Position numbers and translations under genes: made by a program
NCBI GenBank assembly: GCA_934277985.1
Contig: CAKQWF010000003.1
Coordinates: forward strand, 124,001-188,000
Direction of reading: 5' to 3'
Source: an uncultured Oxalobacter sp.
Lineage (GTDB): Bacteria; Pseudomonadota; Gammaproteobacteria; Burkholderiales; Burkholderiaceae_D
DNA length: 64,000 nucleotides
Shown here: in pieces, positions 1 through 9,822 of the stretch
Position numbering within the stretch: the stretch's first letter is position 1
Layout of the letters: each line of letters starts with the position of its first letter
The notes under the pieces: model-generated
Told to the model about the DNA's origin: nothing
What the model saw: the letters and a program-made list of their open reading frames with translations, nothing else
The model's database searches: none

Positions 1-363
1 TTCACCGTATGCGAACGGGGCGCATCGTTCGGCTACAACAATCTGGTTTCCGACATGCGCTCGCTTGCCATCATGCGCCAGACGGGGTGTCCTGTCGTAT
101 TCGACGCGACGCATTCCGTCCAGCTGCCCGGCGGACTGGGCGATGCATCCGGTGGCCAGCGCGAATTCGTCCCTGTGCTGGCACGTGCCGCACTGGCGGT
201 CGGCGTTGCCGGCCTGTTCATGGAAACGCACCCGAATCCAGCCGAAGCCAAGTCGGATGGACCCAATGCCGTCCCGCTGGCCCGCATGAAAGACTTGCTC
301 GAACAGCTTGTCGTACTGGACAAGGCCGTCAAGCAGGCGGGCATGCCGGAATTCGGTTTCTGA
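1..363 (+). CDS. kdsA: 3-deoxy-8-phosphooctulonate synthase, C-terminal part
   Basis: This is the last 120 codons of KdsA, cut by the left edge of the window; the reading frame is open from base 1. KdsA condenses phosphoenolpyruvate with arabinose 5-phosphate to make KDO 8-phosphate, the first step towards the KDO sugar of lipopolysaccharide, in the cytoplasm. The visible stretch contains the family blocks [18 protein letters not shown] and ETHPNP, the last two carrying active-site residues, and then a normal C-terminus. The stop lies 45 bp before eno on the same strand, which is the usual betaproteobacterial order and suggests co-transcription. No frameshift is seen in the visible part. Confidence 0.95.
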   Translation, partial: FTVCERGASFGYNNLVSDMRSLAIMRQTGCPVVFDATHSVQLPGGLGDASGGQREFVPVLARAALAVGVAGLFMETHPNPAEAKSDGPNAVPLARMKDLLEQLVVLDKAVKQAGMPEFGF

Positions 364-390
364 GAACAAAATACAAAAGATACTAGTTAG

Positions 391-1692
<1,302 letters not shown>

Positions 1693-1697
1693 CCGTT

Positions 1698-1727
1698 CGG
1701 GCCGGTCATTTACTGATAACCGGCCCG
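1698..1727 (+). terminator. stem-loop after eno, possible weak terminator
   Basis: Nine base pairs, CGGGCCGGT with ACCGGCCCG, enclose a 12-nt loop. Only a short, interrupted T run follows, so this may attenuate rather than fully stop transcription into ftsB 43 bp downstream. Confidence 0.5.
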
Positions 1728-1770
1728 ATTTCCAGTAACCGGTATATTTTCCGATACTGCGCCGACCATC

Positions 1771-2115
1771 ATGCGACTGATTACCATTGCGCTGGCCGTT
1801 TTGCTGGTTCTGATCCAGTATCCGCTCTGGCTGGGGAAGGGCGGATGGCTGCGTGTATGGGAATTGCACCGTCAGCTTGAAGCCGTTCAGGAAAAAAACG
1901 AGGAACAAAAACTGAAAAACGCCAGACTGGCATCCGAAGTCCGCTCACTGAGCGAAGGCACGGAAGCCATCGAGGAACGTGCACGCAGCGAACTGTCCAT
2001 GATCCGGAAAGGGGAAATCTTCATTCAGCTTCTGGAAGATACGGATGAGGCACAAAAAACAACACCTGTCCCTGAAACACAACTGGAAAGCGGCAAAAAT
2101 TCCCACAACGATTAG
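1771..2115 (+). CDS. ftsB: cell division protein FtsB
   Basis: FtsB is a small bitopic inner-membrane protein of the divisome. It binds FtsL through a coiled coil and, with FtsQ, activates septal peptidoglycan synthesis by FtsWI. This 114-residue protein has one N-terminal membrane helix (about residues 3-21), a heptad-like coiled coil (about 30-70, with many E, K and L), and the conserved block [16 protein letters not shown] that follows the coiled coil in FtsB. The position after eno is standard in betaproteobacteria and gammaproteobacteria. The ribosome binding site is poor, which fits coupling to upstream transcription and low expression. Confidence 0.93.
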   Translation: MRLITIALAVLLVLIQYPLWLGKGGWLRVWELHRQLEAVQEKNEEQKLKNARLASEVRSLSEGTEAIEERARSELSMIRKGEIFIQLLEDTDEAQKTTPVPETQLESGKNSHND

Positions 2116-2188
2116 AAATACGCTATAATTTAAAAATCGACTTGACGCAGTCAAGACGCCATTCAAAAAATGGCAAATTAAAAAAAGC

Positions 2189-2217
2189 TTGACAGCATCA
2201 AATGAATTGAATATAAT
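2189..2217 (+). promoter_or_regulatory. consensus sigma-70 promoter of tRNA-Asn
   Basis: A perfect TTGACA (2189-2194) and a perfect TATAAT (2212-2217) are separated by exactly 17 nt. The tRNA starts 12 nt after the -10 box, as expected for a strong stable-RNA promoter. Confidence 0.9.
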
Positions 2218-2229
2218 TTTTTTCTCAAT

Positions 2230-2305
2230 TCCTCGATAGCTCAGTCGGTAGAGCGACGGACTGTTAATCCGCAGGTCCCTGGTTCGAGCCCAGGTCGAGG
2301 AGCCA
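2230..2305 (+). tRNA. tRNA-Asn (anticodon GTT)
   Basis: The 76-nt cloverleaf has acceptor arms TCCTCGA and TCGAGGA, a D-loop with the AGCTCAGTCGGTAGAGC pattern, anticodon GTT at 2263-2265, a T-loop GGTTCGAGCC, and an encoded 3' GCCA. It has its own strong promoter and a rho-independent terminator just downstream, so it is a single-gene transcription unit. No duplicated 3' tRNA end was seen nearby that would mark an integrated element. Confidence 0.98.
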
Positions 2306-2313
2306 GAATACCG

Positions 2314-2342
2314 GGGGTTACGTGAAAACGTAACCCCTTTTT
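2314..2342 (+). terminator. rho-independent terminator of tRNA-Asn
   Basis: A perfect 10-bp stem, GGGGTTACGT with ACGTAACCCC, encloses a GAAA tetraloop and is followed by five T residues. Confidence 0.93.
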
Positions 2343-2518
2343 CTTTATGCGGAAAAAGGGAAATCCTGTCTGACAGGCCATTCTGGTGCCGGATATTTTT
2401 CTTACCGAAAAAATATTGTTTCGCAGAAAAAACGCTCAGGCAACTCGGTATATAATAAGCGGCATTCGATACATGACAGACATTGTCCTGTTCCACCTTA
2501 ACGCACCAAAGGATGAAG

Positions 2519-2776
2519 ATGAAAAACGAAATCGAAATGTACGTCGTGGAAGGTCACAAGGCCTGTGATCTGGCCTGCCAGTTTCTGGAATCCAGAGGTA
2601 TTCCTTTCAAGAAAATCGTCGTCGGCGTCAATATGAACCTGGCTGTCGAAATGTGGGCACGTTCCGGCTGCCATACATTGCCGCAGATTTTCATCGGATA
2701 CGACCATGTCGGTGGCCTTCCGGAATTGCTGGATATGGCCGAAAGCGGCGAACTGGACAAACGTCTGGGAAAATAA
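2519..2776 (+). CDS. glutaredoxin-like protein lacking the first CxxC cysteine
   Basis: The protein is an 85-residue glutaredoxin/thioredoxin-fold domain. Family features seen are the opening beta strand EMYVV, the segment FLESRGIPF, the cis-proline motif TLPQIFI, and the glutathione-site block GGLPELLDM. Glutaredoxins normally reduce disulfides or glutathione mixed disulfides through CPYC. Here the aligned position reads HKAC, so the nucleophilic first cysteine is histidine; an extra cysteine lies four residues further on. It may therefore have lost classical reductase activity or use another cysteine. The start at 2519 was chosen because AAAGGA lies 5 nt upstream; ATG 2513 is a possible alternative. 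It forms a monocistronic unit with its own terminator. Confidence 0.85.
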   Translation: MKNEIEMYVVEGHKACDLACQFLESRGIPFKKIVVGVNMNLAVEMWARSGCHTLPQIFIGYDHVGGLPELLDMAESGELDKRLGK

Positions 2777-2840
2777 ATACACGGCGTCCGTAATGCCGCA
2801 GGCATGGCGAAAGCCACCTGGCAAAACCGGACAAACCTGA

Positions 2841-2866
2841 AAGGGTAACGGAAGTTACCCTTTTTT
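2841..2866 (+). terminator. rho-independent terminator of the glutaredoxin gene
   Basis: The stem AAGGGTAAC with GTTACCCTT encloses a GGAA loop and runs into a T tract. Confidence 0.92.
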
Positions 2867-3066
2867 ATGCGTTTTTTGCCCATCCTGATACACCGTTTTG
2901 CCAGCTAACCGTCAGACCGGCATTTGCCGTCCGGCGATGTCATCCGGATATCGGACCGTTCGCACAACCGGCGAAAGGTCTTGTGCGGCATTGCGTAAAA
3001 CCTGGTATCCGGCCGTTTCCGGAAAAACTTCCCGTCGCCATTGCAGACTCGTATTTTGATACTTTC

Positions 3067-4014
3067 ATGAAATTCGTCGCCATTGCCTTGCCTGTGCTGC
3101 TGGCTGCCGCCGCCGGACTGGCCGGATGCAACCAGACATCCGAAAAACCTGCCGTAACGCAAAACGTCACTCATACGCCCTTCGTTCAGCACCCGGAAAA
3201 CGCTTTTTCAAAAAAACTCGATCTGTACACACAAGCCTATTATCTGCTGATGAACGGCCCGGACAGCCTGCAACCGGCATACAACACTTTTCATCTGGTC
3301 AGAAAAGCGAAATCCGCCGACGACATCCGTTTTTCGACATCCCGCTCGTTGAACAGGGGACTGGAACTTTTCGGGCAGGGGCTGGCCATCGAAGATGAAA
3401 ACCTGGGCGATCTGGATGACGCGGTACGCAATGCATGGCAGGCCGGAAACAAGCTGAGACAGGACGAACAGGAACTGGAACCGTATTTCCGCAATCGCGA
3501 ATACCGCAAAGACCATCTTGCCAAGGCCAGGGCATCGTACAACGCTATCCAGAATGACTACGAAGCCATGTTTTCCCACATGGCGAAAATCGAAACCTTG
3601 CTGCTTCAATACCGCAAGGAAGAATCTGTCCGACGAATGGACTTTTTCCGTGAAAAAGGCGACTGGCTGGGATACTACACAGAAGAAAGCATCCAGAATG
3701 CGCAAGACTTGCTGGCGTTGTTTGCCGAATCGGAAGAACCGCTGGACAGCACCACACTGTATGCCAGGGGTAACCAGCTCTTGCGCAGACTCGAAACCTC
3801 GCTGGCTGCCCAGCGCAAGGCATATGAAGAGGCCAGGACATCCGGCAGAAAAAATACGGCCGCATCGCTTTCGGTATACCGTATCCTGACGAGCCTTGTC
3901 GGCAGTTACCGCGACCTTCGCCAGCACAAGAAAACCGGCGATCTGGCCGCCATGCACAAAAAATTCAACGACGCACTGATGGCGAACAGACGGAGAACAG
4001 GCAAACCGTACTGA
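3067..4014 (+). CDS. DUF3829 (YiiG-like) lipoprotein, first of a tandem pair
   Basis: A 315-residue exported lipoprotein of unknown function. The chosen ATG opens a hydrophobic signal peptide ending in lipobox LAGC, with the lipid cysteine near residue 18. The mature part is largely helical and polar. It begins with a KKLDLYTQAYYLL segment like the start of DUF3829/YiiG domains. It is clearly related to the next gene: both share YFRN, YR+D, a helix before xDYxxM, and a GYYTE block in the same order. This indicates tandem duplication. The start at 3067 was chosen because it gives a clean signal sequence; an upstream in-frame ATG at 2983 would bury it. No partner enzyme is adjacent. Confidence 0.8.
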   Translation: MKFVAIALPVLLAAAAGLAGCNQTSEKPAVTQNVTHTPFVQHPENAFSKKLDLYTQAYYLLMNGPDSLQPAYNTFHLVRKAKSADDIRFSTSRSLNRGLELFGQGLAIEDENLGDLDDAVRNAWQAGNKLRQDEQELEPYFRNREYRKDHLAKARASYNAIQNDYEAMFSHMAKIETLLLQYRKEESVRRMDFFREKGDWLGYYTEESIQNAQDLLALFAESEEPLDSTTLYARGNQLLRRLETSLAAQRKAYEEARTSGRKNTAASLSVYRILTSLVGSYRDLRQHKKTGDLAAMHKKFNDALMANRRRTGKPY

Positions 4015-4120
4015 TACCGTACATCGCAGTCAGTATGCGCAGGACAACGACGCGCGGCCATACTGGCATAATCGGCACATTTCAGTTATCTTAATCCCGT
4101 CATCCCCATGAAATGCCGCC

Positions 4121-5125
4121 ATGAAGCATTCTGTATTTCTCCGGCTCGCCATGCTGGCCATCGCGCCATTTGCCCTGTCCGGATGCTACTATGCGATTCC
4201 GACGATTGTCGAAGCCGTCAACCAGAACCGTCTGCAAAACGAATCGGACGGTGCGGTGGCGGAATCGGCCACCGGCGCACTGAAACTGGTGAACAAGGAC
4301 GGTACCGCACGGACGGAAAAGCTCAACAACTGCATCACAGCCTACAACAGCATCATGGTCGGATCATGGAGCCTGTGGCCATCCTTTCATACCTTGCAAA
4401 ACCATACTTTCAAGGCACAGTCGACCGACACCATTTCCTTCCCCATCGTCGATGGTCTTCCCAAAGGACTGATTTTGCTGAAAAAATGCCAGGCCAGCAC
4501 CGATACATCAATGCCCGAACTGGATGAAGCCATCGCCGCCGCCGTCAAGGCGGGCGAAAAACTCCGTACCGATGAACAAACCAGTCTGCCATATTTTCGC
4601 AACCAGATGTACCGTCGCGACGACCTGGCCGGCGCGAAAAAAATCTTTCCGATCCTGCAACAGGACTACGACAACATGATCGCCGCGATGGACCGGCTCG
4701 GTACCATCCTGTTCGGCATGCAAAAAACGGAAACGGAAAAACGGATCACAGCCTACCGCAGCAGCAAAAGCATGATCGGATACTACACCGAAACCAGCCT
4801 GCTGCTCGCACAGGAACTCGTGACGCTGCTCAACCAGCCGCAACAAACAATCGCCATGAAGGCAAGTTGCACTCAATGCGATACGCTGGTTATGCAAATG
4901 GAAAGCGCGCTGGAAACGCAGCAAAAAATTCTGGACAAGGCCTATCCTCAGCGTGACAAAAACAAGGGACTGGACAACATCCGCGAAAACCTGACCCGGA
5001 TGATCGCCTGCTATCGCGATATGAAAACCGACAGGAAAGCCATATCGTTCAACCGCATGATGAAACGTTACAGCGACGCCATCGAAAGCTACAACCGGAT
5101 CGTCCGGTATTCGCCGCTCGTCTGA
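4121..5125 (+). CDS. DUF3829 (YiiG-like) lipoprotein, second of a tandem pair
   Basis: A 334-residue lipoprotein with signal peptide and lipobox LSGC (lipid cysteine about residue 22). The segment EKLNNCITAYN matches the start pattern of the DUF3829 family, whose E. coli member is YiiG; the family has no assigned biochemical role. It shares the blocks YFRNQMYRRD, QQDYDNM and GYYTET with the preceding lipoprotein, so the two are diverged tandem copies. It has four cysteines in the mature region (CITAY, KKCQ, CTQC), which may form disulfides in the periplasm. The gap to the first copy is about 106 bp and to the next gene about 155 bp. Confidence 0.8.
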   Translation: MKHSVFLRLAMLAIAPFALSGCYYAIPTIVEAVNQNRLQNESDGAVAESATGALKLVNKDGTARTEKLNNCITAYNSIMVGSWSLWPSFHTLQNHTFKAQSTDTISFPIVDGLPKGLILLKKCQASTDTSMPELDEAIAAAVKAGEKLRTDEQTSLPYFRNQMYRRDDLAGAKKIFPILQQDYDNMIAAMDRLGTILFGMQKTETEKRITAYRSSKSMIGYYTETSLLLAQELVTLLNQPQQTIAMKASCTQCDTLVMQMESALETQQKILDKAYPQRDKNKGLDNIRENLTRMIACYRDMKTDRKAISFNRMMKRYSDAIESYNRIVRYSPLV

Positions 5126-5279
5126 CCGGTTCCCGATACCGGAACCGGATCGCGACAGACTGCGACAGGATACAAAAACACCCGAAAACGACAGACAGCA
5201 GGCCGCACTTTCCGGTATCATGAGGCATACCGGTATTGCCCGGTTCCATACTCAAACGCTCAATACCAGAAGGCATTTC

Positions 5280-5744
5280 ATGACGACACCTTACGACAGT
5301 TTCATTGAATGGTTCGGCAAGCTGCCGCTCAAATACCGGCAGGATCTGGCATCGGAAATCGCTTCGCTGTTGCCGGGTATGGATGTCAATCCGTACCATC
5401 GCAAATTTCTCGATGATTTTTCCGCACAACTTGAGGCTATCCGAAAAAAAGGGCATCGCGAGGAATACGGTCTGATCTTGTGCCTGAAGACGCTCACCGA
5501 ACATATCGTCACCGAAAAAAACAGGGACAACAGCGGTTGGGAAAAAGAAAAAGCAGAGCTTGACGAAATGGTCAAAATGACGGGAAGCTGCTCCATGGCG
5601 ACCCATGCATCAGAACTTGCCATGCAATACAGTCAATGGAAAGCCATCGGCGACATGTGGCAGGAACTGGCAAACAGCACCCTGACGCCACAAGTCATCG
5701 AAAACTGGCGGCAATCCGTATCGCCATCGACGCACATTCTCTGA
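5280..5744 (+). CDS. hypothetical protein
   Basis: A 154-residue protein that I do not recognise. It has no signal peptide or membrane helix and is predicted mostly helical, with a charged middle (residues about 50-100, many K and E) and a WQEL segment near the C-terminus. AGAAGG lies about 7 nt before the chosen ATG, which favours 5280 over the in-frame ATG at 5220. It follows the two lipoproteins on the same strand and might be part of the same unit, but nothing in its sequence suggests a shared role. Confidence 0.65.
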   Translation: MTTPYDSFIEWFGKLPLKYRQDLASEIASLLPGMDVNPYHRKFLDDFSAQLEAIRKKGHREEYGLILCLKTLTEHIVTEKNRDNSGWEKEKAELDEMVKMTGSCSMATHASELAMQYSQWKAIGDMWQELANSTLTPQVIENWRQSVSPSTHIL

Positions 5745-6012
5745 CAAAACGAATACTTGCGGTGTTTCCCGTGTCCTTGCCCGACAAAAAGGGCAGGGCA
5801 TTGTTCCTTTCCTCAAACATACACAATCGCCGTAAACAAACGATATCGCCTTTTCAGGGGCGGCACCGATCAAGCCGCCATTTCGTCATCGTTTATCCCC
5901 GTCAGAACCGTCATACACTTCCTGATTCTCCAAACCAATTTCCGTTTTCCGGAAAAACAGTCATCACAAGCCAAATTCCCCCGAATTTATTTTACATGTC
6001 AAATTGTTGTTT

Positions 6013-6054
6013 GAGAACAATAATCATTTCTTATATTTAATGATAATTGTTCTC
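6013..6054 (+). promoter_or_regulatory. long palindrome with two Fur-like boxes, porin operator
   Basis: Two 16-nt arms, 6013-6028 and 6039-6054, are inverted copies with one mismatch around a 10-nt AT spacer. The right arm contains TGATAATTGTTCTCA, 12 of 14 positions of the 7-1-7 Fur consensus, and the left arm matches at 11 of 14. The -10 box of the porin promoter lies 19 nt downstream. I infer an iron-responsive operator (Fur or a relative). Confidence 0.6.
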
Positions 6055-6072
6055 ATTTAGAGACTTTCTCTC

Positions 6073-6078
6073 TATAAT
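6073..6078 (+). promoter_or_regulatory. -10 box of the porin promoter
   Basis: A perfect TATAAT. A TTGTTC at 6047-6052 could be the -35 element but is 20 nt away, so it is a poor match and overlaps the palindromic operator; this suggests activator or repressor control. A 12-bp palindrome GCATGCGCATGC (6087-6098) lies in the leader. Confidence 0.6.
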
Positions 6079-6141
6079 TGCCTCCAGCATGCGCATGCGA
6101 GCAACTGTTCTTTAACAATTCATTTTGAGGATTTATTCACA

Positions 6142-7224
6142 ATGAATAAAACATTACTCGCGTCTTTAATGGCAATGGGGATTGCCGGTATGGCGCATGC
6201 ACAGACCAATGTCACCATCTACGGTACAGTCGATACCGGTTTCATCAAGGAAAGCGGATCGGATGTCCGGATGGGGAGCAACGACGACAGTCTGATCGGC
6301 GTGCGCGGCACCGAAGAACTGGGTTCCGGCGTGAAAGCGACATTCCAGCTTGAACGCCGCTTCGACCTGAACAATGGGGTGAAATTCTCCGGCAACAATG
6401 CGCTGGATATCCTTCAGGGGGCTGACCCCAACGGGGAAAACGGTGTTGAATGGCTGGGTGCCGCCAATGTGGGCTTGCAAAGCGAAAGCATGGGGGCCAT
6501 CCGTTTGGGGCGTGTCAATGACATCGCCATCGAAAACTTCGGCGATATCGATCCGTTTGCCGTAACCGGTGTCGGTTCCGCTCTGGTCGGATACAACATT
6601 CTGTATTCCGAACAGTTGGCAAACACCGTCCGCTACGACAGTCCGACATGGGCCGGTTTCGGCATCAATCTGAGTTATACGCTCGGACAGGATACGCACG
6701 GTAGCCAGAACTGGTATCACAACAACGGGAACGACGGCTTCGGTATCGGCATGAAATACGATGGCGGGGCGCTGATGCTGACCGCCAACTACGACAGGCT
6801 GGCCGACTCGGACAATTCCTGGCTCTGGAACATCGGCGGTGCATATACGTACGAAGGCTTCACAGTGTCCGCAGGTTATCAGGACACGACGATCAAACGG
6901 GCCGCCGCCAGTATCCTGCTGGACAATTACGGCATGGAAATCGGCCAGAAAGACTGGCTGATCGGTCTGCAATACAACACCGGTCCGCATACCGTCAAAT
7001 TCTCGTACAACCGTGGTGAGCTCGAAAGCCACGGAGATTATGACGGCAAGGTCAACAAGTATGCTGTCGGGTATACCTACGACCTTTCCAAACGGACTTC
7101 CCTGTATGCCATGGCATCCTATACCGACAGTGACAACGAAGCGGTCGGCGAAATCTACAACAGCAATGGGGTTGCTGACGATTCCGTCACCGGTGTCCAG
7201 ATCGGTATCACCCACAACTTCTGA
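6142..7224 (+). CDS. outer-membrane porin, betaproteobacterial type
   Basis: A 360-residue general-diffusion porin expected to form a 16-strand beta-barrel trimer in the outer membrane. It begins with a 20-residue signal peptide cleaved after AHA, followed by the family start QTNVTIYGTVDTGF. It then has the block SLIGVRGTEELGSG, the alternating amphipathic strands of a barrel, and a C-terminal GITHNF ending in the phenylalanine that barrel-assembly machinery recognises. It is monocistronic, with a clear terminator. The upstream Fur-like palindrome suggests iron or metal control, which is less usual for this porin type. Substrate selectivity cannot be read from the sequence. Confidence 0.92.
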   Translation: MNKTLLASLMAMGIAGMAHAQTNVTIYGTVDTGFIKESGSDVRMGSNDDSLIGVRGTEELGSGVKATFQLERRFDLNNGVKFSGNNALDILQGADPNGENGVEWLGAANVGLQSESMGAIRLGRVNDIAIENFGDIDPFAVTGVGSALVGYNILYSEQLANTVRYDSPTWAGFGINLSYTLGQDTHGSQNWYHNNGNDGFGIGMKYDGGALMLTANYDRLADSDNSWLWNIGGAYTYEGFTVSAGYQDTTIKRAAASILLDNYGMEIGQKDWLIGLQYNTGPHTVKFSYNRGELESHGDYDGKVNKYAVGYTYDLSKRTSLYAMASYTDSDNEAVGEIYNSNGVADDSVTGVQIGITHNF

Positions 7225-7244
7225 CTTCCCTTCAGAGCTGTGGC

Positions 7245-7281
7245 AAAACGGGTTGCCGGCTATTGCCGGCAGCCCGTTTTT
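7245..7281 (+). terminator. rho-independent terminator of the porin gene
   Basis: A long stem contains GCCGGC with GCCGGC around a TATT loop, extended by CGGG with CCCG and AAAA with TTTT, and ends in a T run. Confidence 0.92.
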
Positions 7282-7685
7282 CATATCCTGTCCATCAGGC
7301 ACGGCGGGGCCATGCGTGTATTATAACGTAACTGTTTTTATCTCGCCGGCGACCCCGTTTCCGGCCATCGGCCACAAGCGAACCGCGAAAAACGGCATGC
7401 ATAACATATCTGTCCGTTCCCCCCATGCACGGTACACTATCTTTCCCGGCATGCCATCATATGCCGCGCCATACGATTTGATTTCATCCGCATATCGACA
7501 ATCCAATTCATAAAAATCACTTTCAATCAAGATATTACAACGATTTTTTCATGTCATTTCATTAAAACGGAAATGTCAGTTCGTATTCCTGGAAAGCCTC
7601 CGTATATCCCCGACAGGGAAAGCTGTGCCTGTCTGTCGACAAACGATGATGTTAAGATAAAAGCATTGCGCCATCAGGAGCGGAC
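7282..7685 (+). other. intergenic region between porin and HipA-like gene
   Basis: About 400 bp without a convincing gene. The stretch 7490-7570 is AT-rich and may hold a promoter for the downstream gene, but I see no good -35/-10 pair. AGGAG at 7676-7680 is the ribosome binding site of the next gene. Confidence 0.5.
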
Positions 7686-8960
7686 ATGCATTGTACAATC
7701 GAAATATTCGGGCAAGATCGCTGGCAACCCTGCTGTCTGGTCGAAACGGACACGCCGGAAAAAGGAAAAACATCGCCATCCAGACTGACATATCTTCCCG
7801 ACTACATCAAAACGGGAACACTTCCGGTTTCGCGCCATTATCCCGTCCGTCCGGAACCTTACCTGCTGCCGCACTGGCCATCGTTCCTGTTCGATCTGAT
7901 TCCGGATGGAGAAGGGCGCGACTATCTGCTCTATGAACACCACTTGCCCGATACCGCTGCCGTCAACTGGCAAATCATGCTGCTGGGTGCAATCGATCCC
8001 GTCGGCAACCTGCGGATCGCCGAAGCCTATGAAGCCTATAAACGACACCTTGCCGACCGTGCACCGGTATGGGTCAATCGTGGCTTCACGCTTAAGGAAA
8101 TACTGGAGCGCAGCGAGGATTTCGTCGAATATCTCGAGGAACACGGCATGCTTTCCGCCGGTACGACCAGCCTCCAGGGCAAAACGCCCAAATTCCTGAT
8201 GACACGCGACAAAAACGGTCTGTGGTATGCCGATGCCGCGCTACCTGACGAACGTGCAGCCGGTCATTTTCTGCTGAAGCTTTCGTCCGGACGCAATCTG
8301 GCCGACTGGAAGGTACTGGAAAACGAGGCGGGATATTTCCGCGTGGCGCATGAGATGGGCATCACCGTTTCCCGTTTGCCGACCTGGCAAAGCGACATGC
8401 TGTTCATCCCGCGGTTCGATCGCGAAGTTTCCGGAAACCACGTCATCCGGCATGCGACGGAAAGTCTGGTATCCCTGTGCGGCATCGCCGACGAAACCGT
8501 CATGCCGAGCCAGAATACCGTACTGGATACGCTGCGGCATTTCACAAGCGACCCGGCAGGCACCACGCTGGAATACGTCAAACGCGATATGCTCAATGTC
8601 GCGCTGGGCAATACGGACAATCATCCGCACAATACCGCGATTCTCTCATCCGGCAAACAGACCGGACTGGCGCCGCTTTACGATTTTTCGCCATCCCACC
8701 TCATGACCGACGATATCGCACGCTCGCTGGAATGGGTCGATGAAAGAGGGGAAATTCTCGATGACTGGGGAGAAATCATCCGGCGAATCGCGATACCCGA
8801 AGCGGAGCGGGAGTATTTCGACAAGGGCATTCGGGATTTCACCGAAAAACTTGCGGGACTGGAAGACCGCATGAAAAACGCAGGTATCGACGACGATATC
8901 ATCGACGCACGTTATTACGGCATTGCCAATTTGCGTGCACAGCTCAACAGCCGTTCATGA
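7686..8960 (+). CDS. HipA-family kinase-like protein
   Basis: A 424-residue relative of HipA, the serine/threonine kinase toxin of HipBA modules that phosphorylates glutamyl-tRNA synthetase. Seen in the sequence are the HipA C-terminal block NVALGNTDNHPHNTAIL, corresponding to the catalytic and Mg-binding loop, and the following LAPLYDFSPS, corresponding to the DFG-like APxYDF motif. KFLMTRD and FLLKLS fit the nucleotide-binding lobe. AGGAG lies 5 nt before the ATG. No helix-turn-helix HipB antitoxin is encoded next to it on either side, so it is an orphan, possibly a housekeeping-type HipA homologue rather than a toxin. Its end overlaps the convergent nfo by 6 bp. Confidence 0.8.
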   Translation: MHCTIEIFGQDRWQPCCLVETDTPEKGKTSPSRLTYLPDYIKTGTLPVSRHYPVRPEPYLLPHWPSFLFDLIPDGEGRDYLLYEHHLPDTAAVNWQIMLLGAIDPVGNLRIAEAYEAYKRHLADRAPVWVNRGFTLKEILERSEDFVEYLEEHGMLSAGTTSLQGKTPKFLMTRDKNGLWYADAALPDERAAGHFLLKLSSGRNLADWKVLENEAGYFRVAHEMGITVSRLPTWQSDMLFIPRFDREVSGNHVIRHATESLVSLCGIADETVMPSQNTVLDTLRHFTSDPAGTTLEYVKRDMLNVALGNTDNHPHNTAILSSGKQTGLAPLYDFSPSHLMTDDIARSLEWVDERGEILDDWGEIIRRIAIPEAEREYFDKGIRDFTEKLAGLEDRMKNAGIDDDIIDARYYGIANLRAQLNSRS

Positions 8961-9791
8961 CGACTGGAAACGCGCCTTGAGCATGGCGATTTCATCGGCA
9001 TAACCCGGCAATTCGTTGGGTGTTTCCAGACAAAACGGCAAATGGCGCAGGCACGGATGATTCACCAGCCGTACCAGCGCATCCATACCGATCGTGCCTT
9101 CCCCGATTTTCGCATGGCGGTCCTTGCGACTGCCAAAAGGTGTCATGCTGTCGTTGAGATGAATGGCATGCAGGCGCGAAAGCCCGATGACCTTGTCGAA
9201 AGTTTCCAGCACGTCATCCAGCCGGTCGACGATGTCGTAGCCGGCCGCCCAGACATGGCAGGTATCCAGACAAACGCCTGTTTTCGGATGGTTGCCGCAC
9301 AAATCGAGAATGTCGCGGATTTCCTCGAAACGTCCGCCGATTTCGCTGCCGCGTCCCGACATCGTCTCAAGAAGAATCATCGTTTCCGGTTCCGTTTCCA
9401 GCACCCGTCGGAGCAGGGCGGCCGTCAGCGCGATACCTTCCTGGACTCCCTGGCCGACATGACTGCCGGGATGGAAGTTGTAAAGGGCGTCAGGCAAAAG
9501 CGAAAGCCTTTTCAGGTCGTCACACATCGTTTCGCAGGCGAACTCCCGCAACCGTTCATCCCTTGCACAGGGATTGAGGGTATAAGGGGCATGCGCGATG
9601 ACCGGAGCGAAACCGTTTTCCGTCATCAGCGTACGCAATGCGGCAAAATCATCGGGATCGATTTCCCGTGCGGAACCGCCGCGGGGATTGCGCGTGAAAA
9701 ACTGGAACGTCGTCGCACCGATCGACAGCGCATCCTGTCCCATCCGGTACATTCCCTTCGAAACCGACAAATGGCATCCTATACTGAACAT
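8955..9791 (-). CDS. nfo: endonuclease IV (AP endonuclease)
   Basis: Nfo cleaves DNA 5' of abasic sites and trims 3' blocking groups in base-excision repair, using three zinc ions. The 278-residue protein has the family start GCHLSVSKGM, then NFHPGSHVG, LLETMSGRGSEIG, CLDTCHVWAAGYD, HLNDSMTPFGSRKDRHAKIGEG, and a late ETPNE. These contain the histidine, aspartate and glutamate zinc ligands in the usual order. It converges with the HipA-like gene and lies 31 bp downstream of moeA on the same strand, so it may be read as the last gene of the molybdenum cofactor unit. Confidence 0.96.
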   Translation of the reverse strand: MFSIGCHLSVSKGMYRMGQDALSIGATTFQFFTRNPRGGSAREIDPDDFAALRTLMTENGFAPVIAHAPYTLNPCARDERLREFACETMCDDLKRLSLLPDALYNFHPGSHVGQGVQEGIALTAALLRRVLETEPETMILLETMSGRGSEIGGRFEEIRDILDLCGNHPKTGVCLDTCHVWAAGYDIVDRLDDVLETFDKVIGLSRLHAIHLNDSMTPFGSRKDRHAKIGEGTIGMDALVRLVNHPCLRHLPFCLETPNELPGYADEIAMLKARFQSS

Positions 9792-9822
9792 GCTTCCTCC
9801 GAACCGCCGTCAACCGAACCGG

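Noticed and set aside
2230..2342. tRNA-Asn as an attachment site for an integrated element
   Set aside because: No duplicated 3' tRNA end and no integrase are found in the window.
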